A stretch of DNA of 64,000 nucleotides, taken from an uncultured Erythrobacter sp. Its GTDB lineage: Bacteria > Pseudomonadota > Alphaproteobacteria > Sphingomonadales > Sphingomonadaceae. The position numbers and the translations under genes are program-made. The DNA is taken from NCBI GenBank assembly GCA_947488085.1, contig CANKYI010000001.1, forward strand, positions 1,621,928 through 1,685,927. Direction: 5' to 3'. The notes under the pieces are model-generated. The model ran no database searches, had not been told where the DNA came from, and was given only the letters and a program-made list of their open reading frames with translations. Below are positions 8,078 to 16,275 of the stretch, in pieces; the first letter of the stretch is position 1; every line of letters begins with the position of its first letter.

Positions 8078-9067
8078 TTAGGGCGTCTCATCAAGCAGCT
8101 CCGCAGGCGTGTCCAACGTCTCAAGCCAGCGGGTCATATCGGCGATGCTAGCCTCAGCCGCTTCCTCATGCGGCAGGTGACCGATATCGTCATAGAGAAC
8201 CAATTGCGCGTTCGGGATGTGCTCTTCGTACCACTTGCCCGATGCCATCGGGATCAGAGGATCATCAGCTCCAAATATGACCAAAGTGGGCATGGTGAGA
8301 GTGGCGACTTGTTCAGCAGAAAAAGAACTGCGTCCGAACCCGAAACGCGCCAAAGTCGCCTCTCGATTGCCGGGATAACGCAACAATTCCCAATAGCGAT
8401 CAATCGTTTCCGGTGTAATTGACGACTTGTCCGTGACCATCTCGGTTATCGCGTTCTCAATCATTGACCGCGGAGTAATCTGAGCCATCAATTGGTTGAT
8501 AATGGGTGTTTGAGCGAGGGTATAAGTCAAGCTTGGCCCAGCACCGTCGCGCGCTATCGGTGCACCGCTGGACCCGACCAAGACGAGACCATCGACACGC
8601 TCAGGATGGGCCAGCGCATAGGCAACGGCATGACCGCCGCCCATCGACGATCCGCCAAGTACGAAGCTCTCCACGCCCAGTGCGTCGGCAACCTCATCAA
8701 TATCGGCTACAAAGCTCGCTTTCGAATAGTCGCCATTTGGATCTGGTCCTGTGAGGCCGTGCCCGATCTGATCAAAGCGGATTACGCGATGCGTAGCGCT
8801 GAGCACGTCGGCCCAAGGTTGCCATGTGTGGAGATCGGCGGTGGAGCCATGCAGCAGGATGATCGCGGGCGCATCAGCATCGTCATTTTGGGGCCCTTCA
8901 TCGCGCAAATGCACGGTGAGGCCATCGCCAATCTCTACAAATTGCGACGGCGCGCCGCCATATTTGGCTCGCATCTCAGCGGCATCGGTATCAGGCGTGC
9001 GGAAGACAAAGAACGCCGCGCCAAGCACCACGAACAAGCCCAACACAATGCGCAAAACCCACTTCAT
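8078..9067 (-). CDS. Alpha/beta-hydrolase with N-terminal membrane anchor
   Basis: A 329-residue protein. Residues 4-24 form a hydrophobic helix (signal anchor or uncleaved signal). The hydrolase core follows: oxyanion region ILLHGSTADLHTW, nucleophile elbow GGSSMGGGHA (Ser), acid region VIFGADDPLIP and histidine in YDDIGHLPHEE. All three catalytic residues are present. The likely site of action is the periplasmic face of the inner membrane. Its start overlaps the stop of the diheme cytochrome gene by four bases (ATGA), which makes it the third gene of the beta-helix/cytochrome operon. Substrate unknown. Confidence 0.88.
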   Translation of the reverse strand: MKWVLRIVLGLFVVLGAAFFVFRTPDTDAAEMRAKYGGAPSQFVEIGDGLTVHLRDEGPQNDDADAPAIILLHGSTADLHTWQPWADVLSATHRVIRFDQIGHGLTGPDPNGDYSKASFVADIDEVADALGVESFVLGGSSMGGGHAVAYALAHPERVDGLVLVGSSGAPIARDGAGPSLTYTLAQTPIINQLMAQITPRSMIENAITEMVTDKSSITPETIDRYWELLRYPGNREATLARFGFGRSSFSAEQVATLTMPTLVIFGADDPLIPMASGKWYEEHIPNAQLVLYDDIGHLPHEEAAEASIADMTRWLETLDTPAELLDETP

Positions 9068-10089
9068 TCGCTCATCCCTTCAATCCATGTGCGCATCAAG
9101 GCGACCGCATCATGGTCAATCGTCGAACGTCCCAATTCCGGCATCGCGACACCCGGCTCGGTCGAATTCATACGGTGAACCAAGATCGAAGTGTCGGGAT
9201 TGCCCGGTTCAATCGACACCAAAAATCCACCAGCCCCGCGCCCGGCGGCAACCGGTGGCTTGCGCACTCCGATGGCAAAGGGATCATTCTGTTCCCACCG
9301 CAGATCAAGACCCGTGTTTGACGCGCTGCCCCCTGGCTTGTGACAATGCGCGCAGTTTACATCGAGATACGCGCGCGCCTGCGCATCGATCTCACCATCA
9401 GTATCCGCCGCCTGCCAAACGGGCAGGACATCCGCCCCTTCAGGCATTGCGGTGAGGTGCTCACCATCAACCATCTCGGAAAGCCAATCGGCAGACAGAT
9501 TGCGTGCTTTGGGACCAATGGGAATGATCTCGCTATCTTGCGAATGGCATGTCTTGCACTGGTTCATATTGGGGATGCGATAGCTGATCTCATCACCCTG
9601 TGGTGTGGTGATTGGAATACGCGCACCGGCAATCGCCAGCCGCGCCTCCGTTTGCTCTGCGTTCCAGCGATAGGGCAACGCGACCCAGCCATCGGCGCGA
9701 TGCAGCAACACGCGGGTCTCAATGAAGCGCTGTTCCTCACGTTCGCCAAAGGCGAAAGTCTTGATTATCGCACTACCGACCGGAAATTGCAGCAAGCCTT
9801 CGCCATCACTTCCTATGGTCGAGTTGGCTGGAACATAGACATATCGCAACTTGTCAGCACCATCCGAAAAGAGCGGTGTGTTTAACTCATAGGCAATGAC
9901 CCGATCAGCAGGGTCGCGCCCAGCAGCATCATCGAAAAATTGAAATTCGCTCAACAGTGTGGGCAGTTGATCACTCAAAATGACCTGATCGCGCTCATGC
10001 GTAGGTTCCACGAGGATCGTTGCATGGGCAACAACCGAGCCAATCAACCCGATTGTCGCCGACATCAGCAATGCAAGCGACTGTTTCAC
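9064..10089 (-). CDS. SO2930/HNE_0200-family diheme c-type cytochrome-like protein
   Basis: A 341-residue exported protein with a signal peptide ending near residue 23. Two heme-binding motifs are visible, CKTCHSQ (about residue 184) and CAHCHKPGG (about residue 250), separated by a conserved region with QARAYLDVNCAHCH. The architecture fits the SO2930 (HNE_0200, TIGR03806) family. Members regularly sit next to a beta-helix protein of the TIGR03805 family, as here. Function is not established; two c-type hemes imply a periplasmic electron-transfer role. It overlaps both neighbours by four bases. Confidence 0.88.
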   Translation of the reverse strand: MKQSLALLMSATIGLIGSVVAHATILVEPTHERDQVILSDQLPTLLSEFQFFDDAAGRDPADRVIAYELNTPLFSDGADKLRYVYVPANSTIGSDGEGLLQFPVGSAIIKTFAFGEREEQRFIETRVLLHRADGWVALPYRWNAEQTEARLAIAGARIPITTPQGDEISYRIPNMNQCKTCHSQDSEIIPIGPKARNLSADWLSEMVDGEHLTAMPEGADVLPVWQAADTDGEIDAQARAYLDVNCAHCHKPGGSASNTGLDLRWEQNDPFAIGVRKPPVAAGRGAGGFLVSIEPGNPDTSILVHRMNSTEPGVAMPELGRSTIDHDAVALMRTWIEGMSE

Positions 10090-11273
10090 CCGATCCGCGC
10101 TTCCAGCTCCGCCGGGGCACCAATACCCGTCCGGTCAAATTCGCTCGCGGGTTCTGGCACACTCAACGGTGAAGGCTGCGCCATGCTGGTGCCCTTACCC
10201 TGTTCAGGTAGGTTGAGCGACCAACCGGGCGTGCCCGCGTCGGTAAACAAAGTGCCCAAACCGTCCCACATGACAGGCGGCAGCGCTCCGCCAAATGCGG
10301 CGAGGAGCATGTCAGCATTGTCCATCTGCGGATCATCACCGCCGACGCCATAGGTGTTCTGGCCCACCACCACATCGCGCGGCAGTGGGTTGTAGCGTTC
10401 GTCCTCAAAACCTTGGACATAGGCGATCACCATGATTGGCGCGGTGGGGTTATGCTGGAGGATATTGCCCTCGATCAGCACATCCTCATTGGCCATCACC
10501 ATAATCCCTGTGCCGCGGCGCACACCAGCCACAATATTGCCTGGAGGGGCAAAATTCGCCGTGTCATTTGCGACGACCAAATTGTTGGCGACGATAACAT
10601 TGCCGCCGCCCATCACAGGCAGTCCGGGCAAGTCAAAGATCAATATCCCACCAGTGTTTCGAGTCGCGATATTGTGTTCGACCAGCGCGTTGCGACTGTT
10701 TTCAATCTCAATCCCTGCGACATTCGCCTCGGCAATGGAATTGCGCACGGTGATGCCGTTGGATTGGCCGACATAAATGCCCGCATCAGAGGCTCCGGTG
10801 ACTTTCGCACCGTCGATCAAGACGCCTGTGCTTTCGACCGGGTAAATGCCGTATGCGCCATTATTGGCGTCTGGGCCGTTGGTCCACGTCACGCGCACGC
10901 GGTAATAGACGATATTGTCAGCGCCCTTAGACTTGATCCCGTCACCCTTTGGATTTTCCAAGGCGAAGTCGCGCAATGTGACGTTGTCGGAGGTGACCAG
11001 CAGCCCCTCGCCCGATCCCGCCTGCGTCGTGAAATCGAGCACCGTTCCATCCATGCCCGCACCGCGAACCGTCACGTTATCGACATCCAGGCTCAGCCCG
11101 TCCGTAATCGTGTAATGCCCCGCCTCCAGCACAATCTCATCGCCGGGAGCGGCAAGGATCAACGCTTCTTGCAGGCGCTCCTGCGCGCCCTCGCCCGGTG
11201 CAATGGTGTGCGTATCGGCCAGTGCTGGCGTGCCTGATGCCATCAGCGCGGCAGCAACGGTCATTCTGAACAT
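10086..11273 (-). CDS. Exported parallel beta-helix repeat protein (TIGR03805-like)
   Basis: A 395-residue protein. I chose the ATG at 11273 because GGAG lies at good spacing and it gives a clean signal peptide ending ALADT; the frame stays open for 18 more codons upstream. The body is a chain of about 20-residue repeats with stacked Asn and hydrophobic positions, for example VTVRGAGMDGTVLDF, VLIDGAKVTGASDAGIYVG and ALVEHNIATRNTGGI, typical of a right-handed beta-helix (NosD/pectate-lyase-like). No catalytic set is recognised. It is the first gene of a tight operon with the diheme cytochrome and the hydrolase. Confidence 0.87.
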   Translation of the reverse strand: MFRMTVAAALMASGTPALADTHTIAPGEGAQERLQEALILAAPGDEIVLEAGHYTITDGLSLDVDNVTVRGAGMDGTVLDFTTQAGSGEGLLVTSDNVTLRDFALENPKGDGIKSKGADNIVYYRVRVTWTNGPDANNGAYGIYPVESTGVLIDGAKVTGASDAGIYVGQSNGITVRNSIAEANVAGIEIENSRNALVEHNIATRNTGGILIFDLPGLPVMGGGNVIVANNLVVANDTANFAPPGNIVAGVRRGTGIMVMANEDVLIEGNILQHNPTAPIMVIAYVQGFEDERYNPLPRDVVVGQNTYGVGGDDPQMDNADMLLAAFGGALPPVMWDGLGTLFTDAGTPGWSLNLPEQGKGTSMAQPSPLSVPEPASEFDRTGIGAPAELEARIG

Positions 11274-11330
11274 GTGTGGTCTCCCTCTCCAATGCGCAGT
11301 GTGGCGCAAGAGGGGGAGCGAATGCAAGCG

Positions 11331-11708
11331 CTAGAGGCCGAGCTCTGCGCCGATGGAATCGCGCAAGGAGCCTAGGCCACAGGTTGTGCCGCTCGAAATG
11401 AGCACACGGACCGCTTCGTCATCATCGACCCGGCGCAAACGGGCCAGCGCTTGTCCCGGAGAACTAGGAAGCCGCCCCTCTCCCTCTTCAGGGGCCAACC
11501 GTTCTAGTTTGCGCAGCTGATTGATGCTGAGCTTGTCCGTCATACGTGGGGCCATACAGGCGGCAAGATTTTCAGGCACGCCATTGGCAAGCAAAGCCTG
11601 CTCCACCCGCGTCTCTGTCACTTGTTCAAGCAAGCCATCATCGCGCAGCACGAAATAGGCACCGATACCGATGGCAAACACGACCAGAAAAATGACAAGC
11701 CTGCGCAT
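11331..11708 (-). CDS. Membrane-anchored hypothetical protein
   Basis: A 125-residue protein with one N-terminal hydrophobic helix (residues 4-20) followed by a soluble domain that contains two cysteines (ACMAPRM and TTCGLG) which could form a disulfide in the periplasm. I do not recognise a family. It starts 12 bases after the stop of pntB and is probably the last gene of the pnt operon. A role in transhydrogenase assembly is only a guess from position. Confidence 0.62.
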   Translation of the reverse strand: MRRLVIFLVVFAIGIGAYFVLRDDGLLEQVTETRVEQALLANGVPENLAACMAPRMTDKLSINQLRKLERLAPEEGEGRLPSSPGQALARLRRVDDDEAVRVLISSGTTCGLGSLRDSIGAELGL

Positions 11709-11720
11709 TGCGAGTGAGCC

Positions 11721-13223
11721 TTAGTCCAGCGCCTTCACAATACCTTCGACCATCTTCTTCGCGTCAGACAGCAGCATAACCGTTTGCGGCATGTAGAACA
11801 CGTCATTGTCGACGCCAGCATAACCGACCCCGCCCATGCTCCGCTTGATGAAGAAGACCTGTTTTGCCTTATCCACGTCGAACACTGGCATGCCATAAAT
11901 GGGCGATGCCTTGTCAGTCTTCGCCGCCGGGTTCACCACGTCGTTGGCACCGATGATAAAGGCAACGTCAGCAGTGGCGAATTCAGAGTTTATATCCTCC
12001 AACTCGAACACCTCATCATACGGCACATTCGCCTCTGCGAGCAGAACGTTCATGTGCCCCGGCATCCGTCCAGCAACAGGGTGGATGGCGTATTTGACCT
12101 CAACGCCCTTTTCTTTGAGCGTGTCAGCCATTTCGCGCAGCACATGTTGAGCCTGAGCCACTGCCATGCCGTATCCCGGAATGATGATAACCTTTTCGGC
12201 CTGTTCCAGCATGAATGCCGCATCGTCGGCGCTGCCCTGCTTGTAGGGACGCACTTCACGCGGGGCGCCATCGCCGCCACCGCCAGCATCTGCACCAAAA
12301 CCACCTGCAATCACGCTGATGAAGCTGCGATTCATGGCGCGGCACATGATGTAGCTCAGGATCGCTCCTGAAGAGCCGACCAACGCGCCGGTTATGATCA
12401 TGGCACTGTTGCCGAGCGTAAAGCCCATGGCAGCGGCAGCCCAGCCGGAATAGCTGTTCAGCATCGACACAACGACCGGCATGTCGGCCCCGCCGATTGG
12501 GATGATCAACAGGAAGCCGATGATAAAGGCGAGAACGGTGATCGCAATGATCATCCAGCCTTCACCTGCCCCGCCCTCGGGAGACACAGCGTAGAGCCCA
12601 ACCAAAGCAAGGATCGCGACAATCGTACCCAGGTTAATGACATGGCGTCCGGGCAGCATGATCGGCGAACCGCTCATCCGGCCTGACAATTTGAGGAAGG
12701 CGATAATCGAACCCGAGAACGTGATCGCACCGATGGCGATACCAAGGCCCAACTCAATTCGGCTAACCATCAGGATCTGGCCAGCGGCATCGGTGATATT
12801 AAAGCTCGCAGGATCAAGCCATGCTGCAAGGCCCACTACCACAGCGGCAAGACCGACCAAAGAGTGGAAGCCAGCAACCAATTCGGGCATCGCTGTCATC
12901 GCAATTTTGCGCGCAACCGTTACGCCGATAACCGCGCCAATTGCGATCGCGCCAAGGATCAGACCAATCGTCGTGACGTCTGGGCCAGCATAACTGTTTT
13001 GCGCATCACCGCTCAGCATCGGCCAATGAACGACCAAAGTGGTGGCCACTGCGATCACCATTCCGATGATCCCGTTCCGATTGCCTCCGCGAGATGTTGC
13101 AGGCGATGAGAGTCCGCGCAATGCGAGGATGAAGAACACGCCCGATACCAAGTATGCAAGCATTGCCCACGCGGGGGTACCGGATGCGCCGTCAGCAGCG
13201 CCTGCTAGGATGGAGAAGGTCAT
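11721..13223 (-). CDS. pntB: Proton-translocating NAD(P) transhydrogenase subunit beta
   Basis: A 500-residue protein with about nine membrane helices (domain II) and a C-terminal NADP-binding domain III. The latter shows IIPGYGMAVAQAQH (about residue 350), the loop that binds NADP(H), and the family end region GGVGYAGVDNDVFY. It uses the proton gradient to move hydride from NADH to NADP+, supplying NADPH. Length is normal for a split-alpha type enzyme (alpha1, alpha2, beta). It follows the alpha2 gene by three bases. Confidence 0.95.
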   Translation of the reverse strand: MTFSILAGAADGASGTPAWAMLAYLVSGVFFILALRGLSSPATSRGGNRNGIIGMVIAVATTLVVHWPMLSGDAQNSYAGPDVTTIGLILGAIAIGAVIGVTVARKIAMTAMPELVAGFHSLVGLAAVVVGLAAWLDPASFNITDAAGQILMVSRIELGLGIAIGAITFSGSIIAFLKLSGRMSGSPIMLPGRHVINLGTIVAILALVGLYAVSPEGGAGEGWMIIAITVLAFIIGFLLIIPIGGADMPVVVSMLNSYSGWAAAAMGFTLGNSAMIITGALVGSSGAILSYIMCRAMNRSFISVIAGGFGADAGGGGDGAPREVRPYKQGSADDAAFMLEQAEKVIIIPGYGMAVAQAQHVLREMADTLKEKGVEVKYAIHPVAGRMPGHMNVLLAEANVPYDEVFELEDINSEFATADVAFIIGANDVVNPAAKTDKASPIYGMPVFDVDKAKQVFFIKRSMGGVGYAGVDNDVFYMPQTVMLLSDAKKMVEGIVKALD

Positions 13224-13226
13224 CTC

Positions 13227-13508
13227 TTACTTCTCCTTTTTCTTATACATGGCCAGCATTCGCTCAGTCACAGCAAATCCGCCGAATATGTTGATGCTAG
13301 CCAGCACCACACCGAACAAGCCTAGCCATTTGGCAATCGGGCTGCTCGCTTCGGCAGCGGCGATCAAAGCGCCCACGATAATCACCGAGGAAATCGCGTT
13401 CGTCACCGCCATCAATGGCGTATGCAGCGCTGGCGTCACCGACCACACCACATAGTAGCCGACGAAACACGCCAACACGAAGATCGATAGAATGCTGATA
13501 AAGTCCAT
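13227..13508 (-). CDS. pntAB: NAD(P) transhydrogenase subunit alpha-2 (membrane part)
   Basis: A 93-residue protein with three hydrophobic helices and the conserved central stretch HTPLMAVTNAISSVIIVGAL, which identifies the membrane part of the alpha subunit that is a separate polypeptide in many alphaproteobacteria. It pairs with the beta subunit to build the proton channel. It is one base from the PH-domain gene upstream and three bases from pntB downstream. Notably the soluble alpha-1 subunit is not adjacent: three small genes separate them. Confidence 0.93.
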   Translation of the reverse strand: MDFISILSIFVLACFVGYYVVWSVTPALHTPLMAVTNAISSVIIVGALIAAAEASSPIAKWLGLFGVVLASINIFGGFAVTERMLAMYKKKEK

Positions 13509-13867
13509 TATCGGGTCAACTTTTCTGCCATAAGTGTTTGCAGCCCAGTGACATCGCTGTCTCGGCCAATTTTAAACTCGATCATGCCCATGCCGGACAC
13601 GAACAGTTTGATCTCACCGTCAAGATCAAACGTGCCCGCGCTTTCAATCGAGTAGGCGTTGATCGAGCGATAGGGCACGGTTTTATATTCCTTCTTCGAC
13701 CCCGTGATACCCTGCACATCAACATGGATCACGCGCCAATCGGTGAAGACAATCCAATCGCGAACAGTCTTGAAGGCGACCAGCACATTTTCATCCCCGA
13801 TCAGGCAATGGCCGTGATCCTTGATAAATCCGTCTGCACTGGCGGTGGTTGCGTTCAAAAGTCCCAT
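13508..13867 (-). CDS. Bacterial PH-domain protein (bPH family)
   Basis: A 119-residue protein with no signal peptide. The sequence LIGDENVLVAFKTVRDWIVF followed by TDWRVIHVDVQGITGSKKEY and KTVPYRSINAYSIE is the signature of the bacterial pleckstrin-homology fold (PF08000, YvbH-like). Function of these small cytoplasmic or membrane-associated domains is unknown. The gene lies inside the transhydrogenase operon, two bases after an exported protein gene and overlapping pntAB by one base (TAATG), so it is made from the same message. Confidence 0.87.
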   Translation of the reverse strand: MGLLNATTASADGFIKDHGHCLIGDENVLVAFKTVRDWIVFTDWRVIHVDVQGITGSKKEYKTVPYRSINAYSIESAGTFDLDGEIKLFVSGMGMIEFKIGRDSDVTGLQTLMAEKLTR

Positions 13868-13869
13868 GT

Positions 13870-14292
13870 TCAGTCTTCCCTCATTTCGTCAGCAGCAGCC
13901 TCAACCGCCACAATAGCGTCCATCCGGTCCATCGCACTGTTCACGATCAACGCGTTAATCTCATCCACCCGCACAGTTTCTGGTGCATCAGGATCAGGGC
14001 ATGCGAGGTCGACCAGCGACATTTGATAATCGAAATCCGCTTCCGCAATCGCGAGATCGATGCGGTGTTGATCCTTCTGAAGCCCCGCTTTGAATGCCTG
14101 ATATCGGGCAAGCGCAGCTTCCATTGGCGTCGAAATGTGGCATGGGAAAAAGATAAGCGAGACCGCAAGTGCCGCCTCTGCACGCAAATGCGCGCCAGTC
14201 TTCGCATCTTCGATTGTGTAAGCTTCAGCCGCCAGAGGCGCTGTCGCTATGCTAGCCGCCGCAAGACCTGTGAAGAGGGACCAGTTTCTCAT
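13870..14292 (-). CDS. Exported hypothetical protein
   Basis: A 140-residue protein with a signal peptide (cleavage likely after AEA, about residue 24). The mature part is helical, with two cysteines (FFPCHIS and DLACPDP) that could pair. I recognise no family. It overlaps the preceding gene by four bases (ATGA) and is followed two bases later by the PH-domain gene, placing it inside the pnt operon. It resembles its upstream neighbour in size, export signal and helical character, so the two may act together; this is inference. Confidence 0.62.
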   Translation of the reverse strand: MRNWSLFTGLAAASIATAPLAAEAYTIEDAKTGAHLRAEAALAVSLIFFPCHISTPMEAALARYQAFKAGLQKDQHRIDLAIAEADFDYQMSLVDLACPDPDAPETVRVDEINALIVNSAMDRMDAIVAVEAAADEMRED

Positions 14293-14750
14293 TCAGCCCC
14301 CTCATCAATCACCTGCAATGCCGTGTTGGCCGCCGCTCCAATCTCTTCAATCCCAAGCCCGCGTGCAGCAAGCAACGCATCGACCTGTTCATCAGTCATA
14401 GTGTCGACCCGGCACCGCACGAGAGCCTTGTTACGAACCAGAGCAATCATCTCGTCTTGATAGGTGATGTTCGCGTCCAGGATCAGCTGACCGTCTTGAA
14501 ACGACGCGATCAGGTTCTCCAACTCACTCAAACTGCTTGCGACTTCCTGCGCGCGGTTTTCCGGTGTTCGTGCGGGACAAAGCTGGTGGAAACTGCGAAA
14601 ATGCTTGCGAATACTAGAGCGAAATTGGCTCCTTTCTTCATCGGCGTTTTGGAGGCTTTCAAGGACCAGATATTCCGGCTGCGGCGAGGCACAGCTTGGT
14701 CCGGCAGCAAAAGCGGCCATTGCCACGAAAGGAACGAAGAACCGCTTCAC
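14289..14750 (-). CDS. Exported hypothetical protein
   Basis: A 153-residue protein with a signal peptide (MKRFF then a hydrophobic run; cleavage or lipidation near AGPSCASP, residues 16-23). The mature part is mainly helical, with further cysteines in HQLCPAR and LVRCRVD. No family recognised. The start overlaps pntA by four bases (ATGA) and the stop overlaps the next exported-protein gene by four bases, so it is translationally coupled in the pnt operon. Confidence 0.62.
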   Translation of the reverse strand: MKRFFVPFVAMAAFAAGPSCASPQPEYLVLESLQNADEERSQFRSSIRKHFRSFHQLCPARTPENRAQEVASSLSELENLIASFQDGQLILDANITYQDEMIALVRNKALVRCRVDTMTDEQVDALLAARGLGIEEIGAAANTALQVIDEGAE

Positions 14751-15868
14751 CCTTGAAGCCGCTCATTCACAACCGCGCCATCTTTAGTCAGGCGAATTGC
14801 ATCTCCGATTTCTTCGTCCAGTTCCGGCTTGCCAGCTTCCTTGTCCCAGAATGCTGAGAGGAAGTTGAAATGGTTGCGCGCAAACAATGCTGATGCGTCT
14901 GCAGGCAAGTGAGCCGGTGTGTTCGAATAACCGACGATTTTCACGCCATGTTTGACGACGATTTCATCAGCCTTTGACCCTTCGACATTGCCGCCTTGAG
15001 CGACCGCGAGATCGAAGATCACGCTGCCCGGCTTCATCGTCGCAATCTGCGCGTCGGTGATCAGCACAGGAGCGGCGCGTCCGGGGATCAAAGCTGTCGT
15101 GATCACAATGTCTTGCTTGGCAATGTGTTCGCTCACCAGTTTAGCTTGAGCCGCCTTATATTCATCGCTCATCTCGGTCGCATAACCGCCAGAGCCCTCG
15201 CCCTCGATCCCCGCAACGTCTTCGACAAAGATTGCCTTTGCGCCCAGGCTTTCGATCTGTTCTTTGGTGGCAGAGCGCACATCCGTAGCCGAGACCTGCG
15301 CGCCCAAACGCCGCGCGGTCGCAATCGCTTGTAGACCTGCAACACCAACGCCCATTACAAATGCCTTGGCAGCGTTAACAGTGCCCGCCGCTGTCATCAT
15401 CATCGGGAATGCGCGGCCATATGTGTCCGCCGCTGCCAAAACCGCTTTGTACCCGGCAAGGTTCGATTGGCTTGAGAGCACATCCATCGATTGTGCGCGG
15501 GTGATGCGCGGCATGAATTCCATACTGAGCGCTTCAAAGCCCACTTTCGCATAAGCAGACACCAAATCGCCGTTTTGGAATGGATCAAACAAAGCCGCGA
15601 CCCATGCCCCGGCTTTTGCCCCTTTCAAAACTTTGGGATCCGGTGCCTGAATGCCCAGCACAATGTCCGCATCCTTGACCGCTTTCGCCAATGGCGCGGT
15701 TGTCGCGCCCGCATCGGCAAAGGCTGCATCGGGGATAGAGGCATTATCGCCCGCACCCGCTTCCACAGCGACCTCATTACCAAGGGCAATGAATTTCTTC
15801 ACCGTTTCCGGCGTGGCTGCGACACGGGTTTCACCCGCCTCGCGCTCTTTGAGCACAGCGATCTTCAC
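14747..15868 (-). CDS. pntA: NAD(P) transhydrogenase subunit alpha-1
   Basis: A 373-residue soluble domain I that binds NAD(H). The N-terminus KIAVLKEREAGETRVAATP is the family start, reached from GTG at 15868 with GGGGCTCTC ahead; a longer frame to 15946 would overlap the oxidase subunit gene. The motif GVGVAGLQAIATARRLGA (about residue 175) is the NAD-binding loop, and RAAPVLITDAQIATMKPGSV is the conserved region after it. It lacks the membrane part, which is encoded separately at 13227. Three small genes lie between. Confidence 0.94.
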   Translation of the reverse strand: MKIAVLKEREAGETRVAATPETVKKFIALGNEVAVEAGAGDNASIPDAAFADAGATTAPLAKAVKDADIVLGIQAPDPKVLKGAKAGAWVAALFDPFQNGDLVSAYAKVGFEALSMEFMPRITRAQSMDVLSSQSNLAGYKAVLAAADTYGRAFPMMMTAAGTVNAAKAFVMGVGVAGLQAIATARRLGAQVSATDVRSATKEQIESLGAKAIFVEDVAGIEGEGSGGYATEMSDEYKAAQAKLVSEHIAKQDIVITTALIPGRAAPVLITDAQIATMKPGSVIFDLAVAQGGNVEGSKADEIVVKHGVKIVGYSNTPAHLPADASALFARNHFNFLSAFWDKEAGKPELDEEIGDAIRLTKDGAVVNERLQG

Positions 15869-15885
15869 TTGAATGAGAGCCCCTT

Positions 15886-16008
15886 TTATGGCGCGATGAG
15901 CATTACGACGAAAAGCGTTATAATCGCGATCACTGGCACCGCCCATTTTAGCGCTCCCATGAAACTCCCATAGGTACCGCGCGCTTTATCGATGTCGTGG
16001 ACTGTCAT
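15886..16008 (-). CDS. aa3-type cytochrome c oxidase subunit IV
   Basis: A 40-residue protein with one membrane helix. The short N-terminus MTVHDIDKARGTYGSFMGAL and the helix ending in LFVVMLIAP match the small subunit IV (COX4_pro_2) of alphaproteobacterial aa3 oxidases. The gene ends 17 bases before the GTG of pntA; this pairing with the transhydrogenase is seen in sphingomonads. The other oxidase subunits are not in this window. Confidence 0.85.
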   Translation of the reverse strand: MTVHDIDKARGTYGSFMGALKWAVPVIAIITLFVVMLIAP

Positions 16009-16275
16009 AAAATGTCTCCCCGTTAAGGTCATTAACACTGAAACCGGCAAATGGTTGCCGAAAAATACCCAAATGTTCCCGTATCGAAGCGATGCGCAGA
16101 CCTCAAGCCACCATTATGACGGTGAATGGCTGAGGAGGCTAAAGAGCGCCAATCGAGCGCATTGCGAAATTCTCTGCAACAGCCTTAATTCCGTCTTTAC
16201 CCCTCCCCATTAAAGCAGAGCCTCGTTTCACCCTGGGACGTTTGCCGGGGTTGTGGAGGAATCAAGGTAGAACCG

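Noticed and set aside
16022..16036. TTAA-N5-TTAA near the oxidase subunit IV gene as a CtrA site
   Set aside because: CtrA needs seven bases between halves. Here there are five, so the repeat is recorded only as an inverted repeat.
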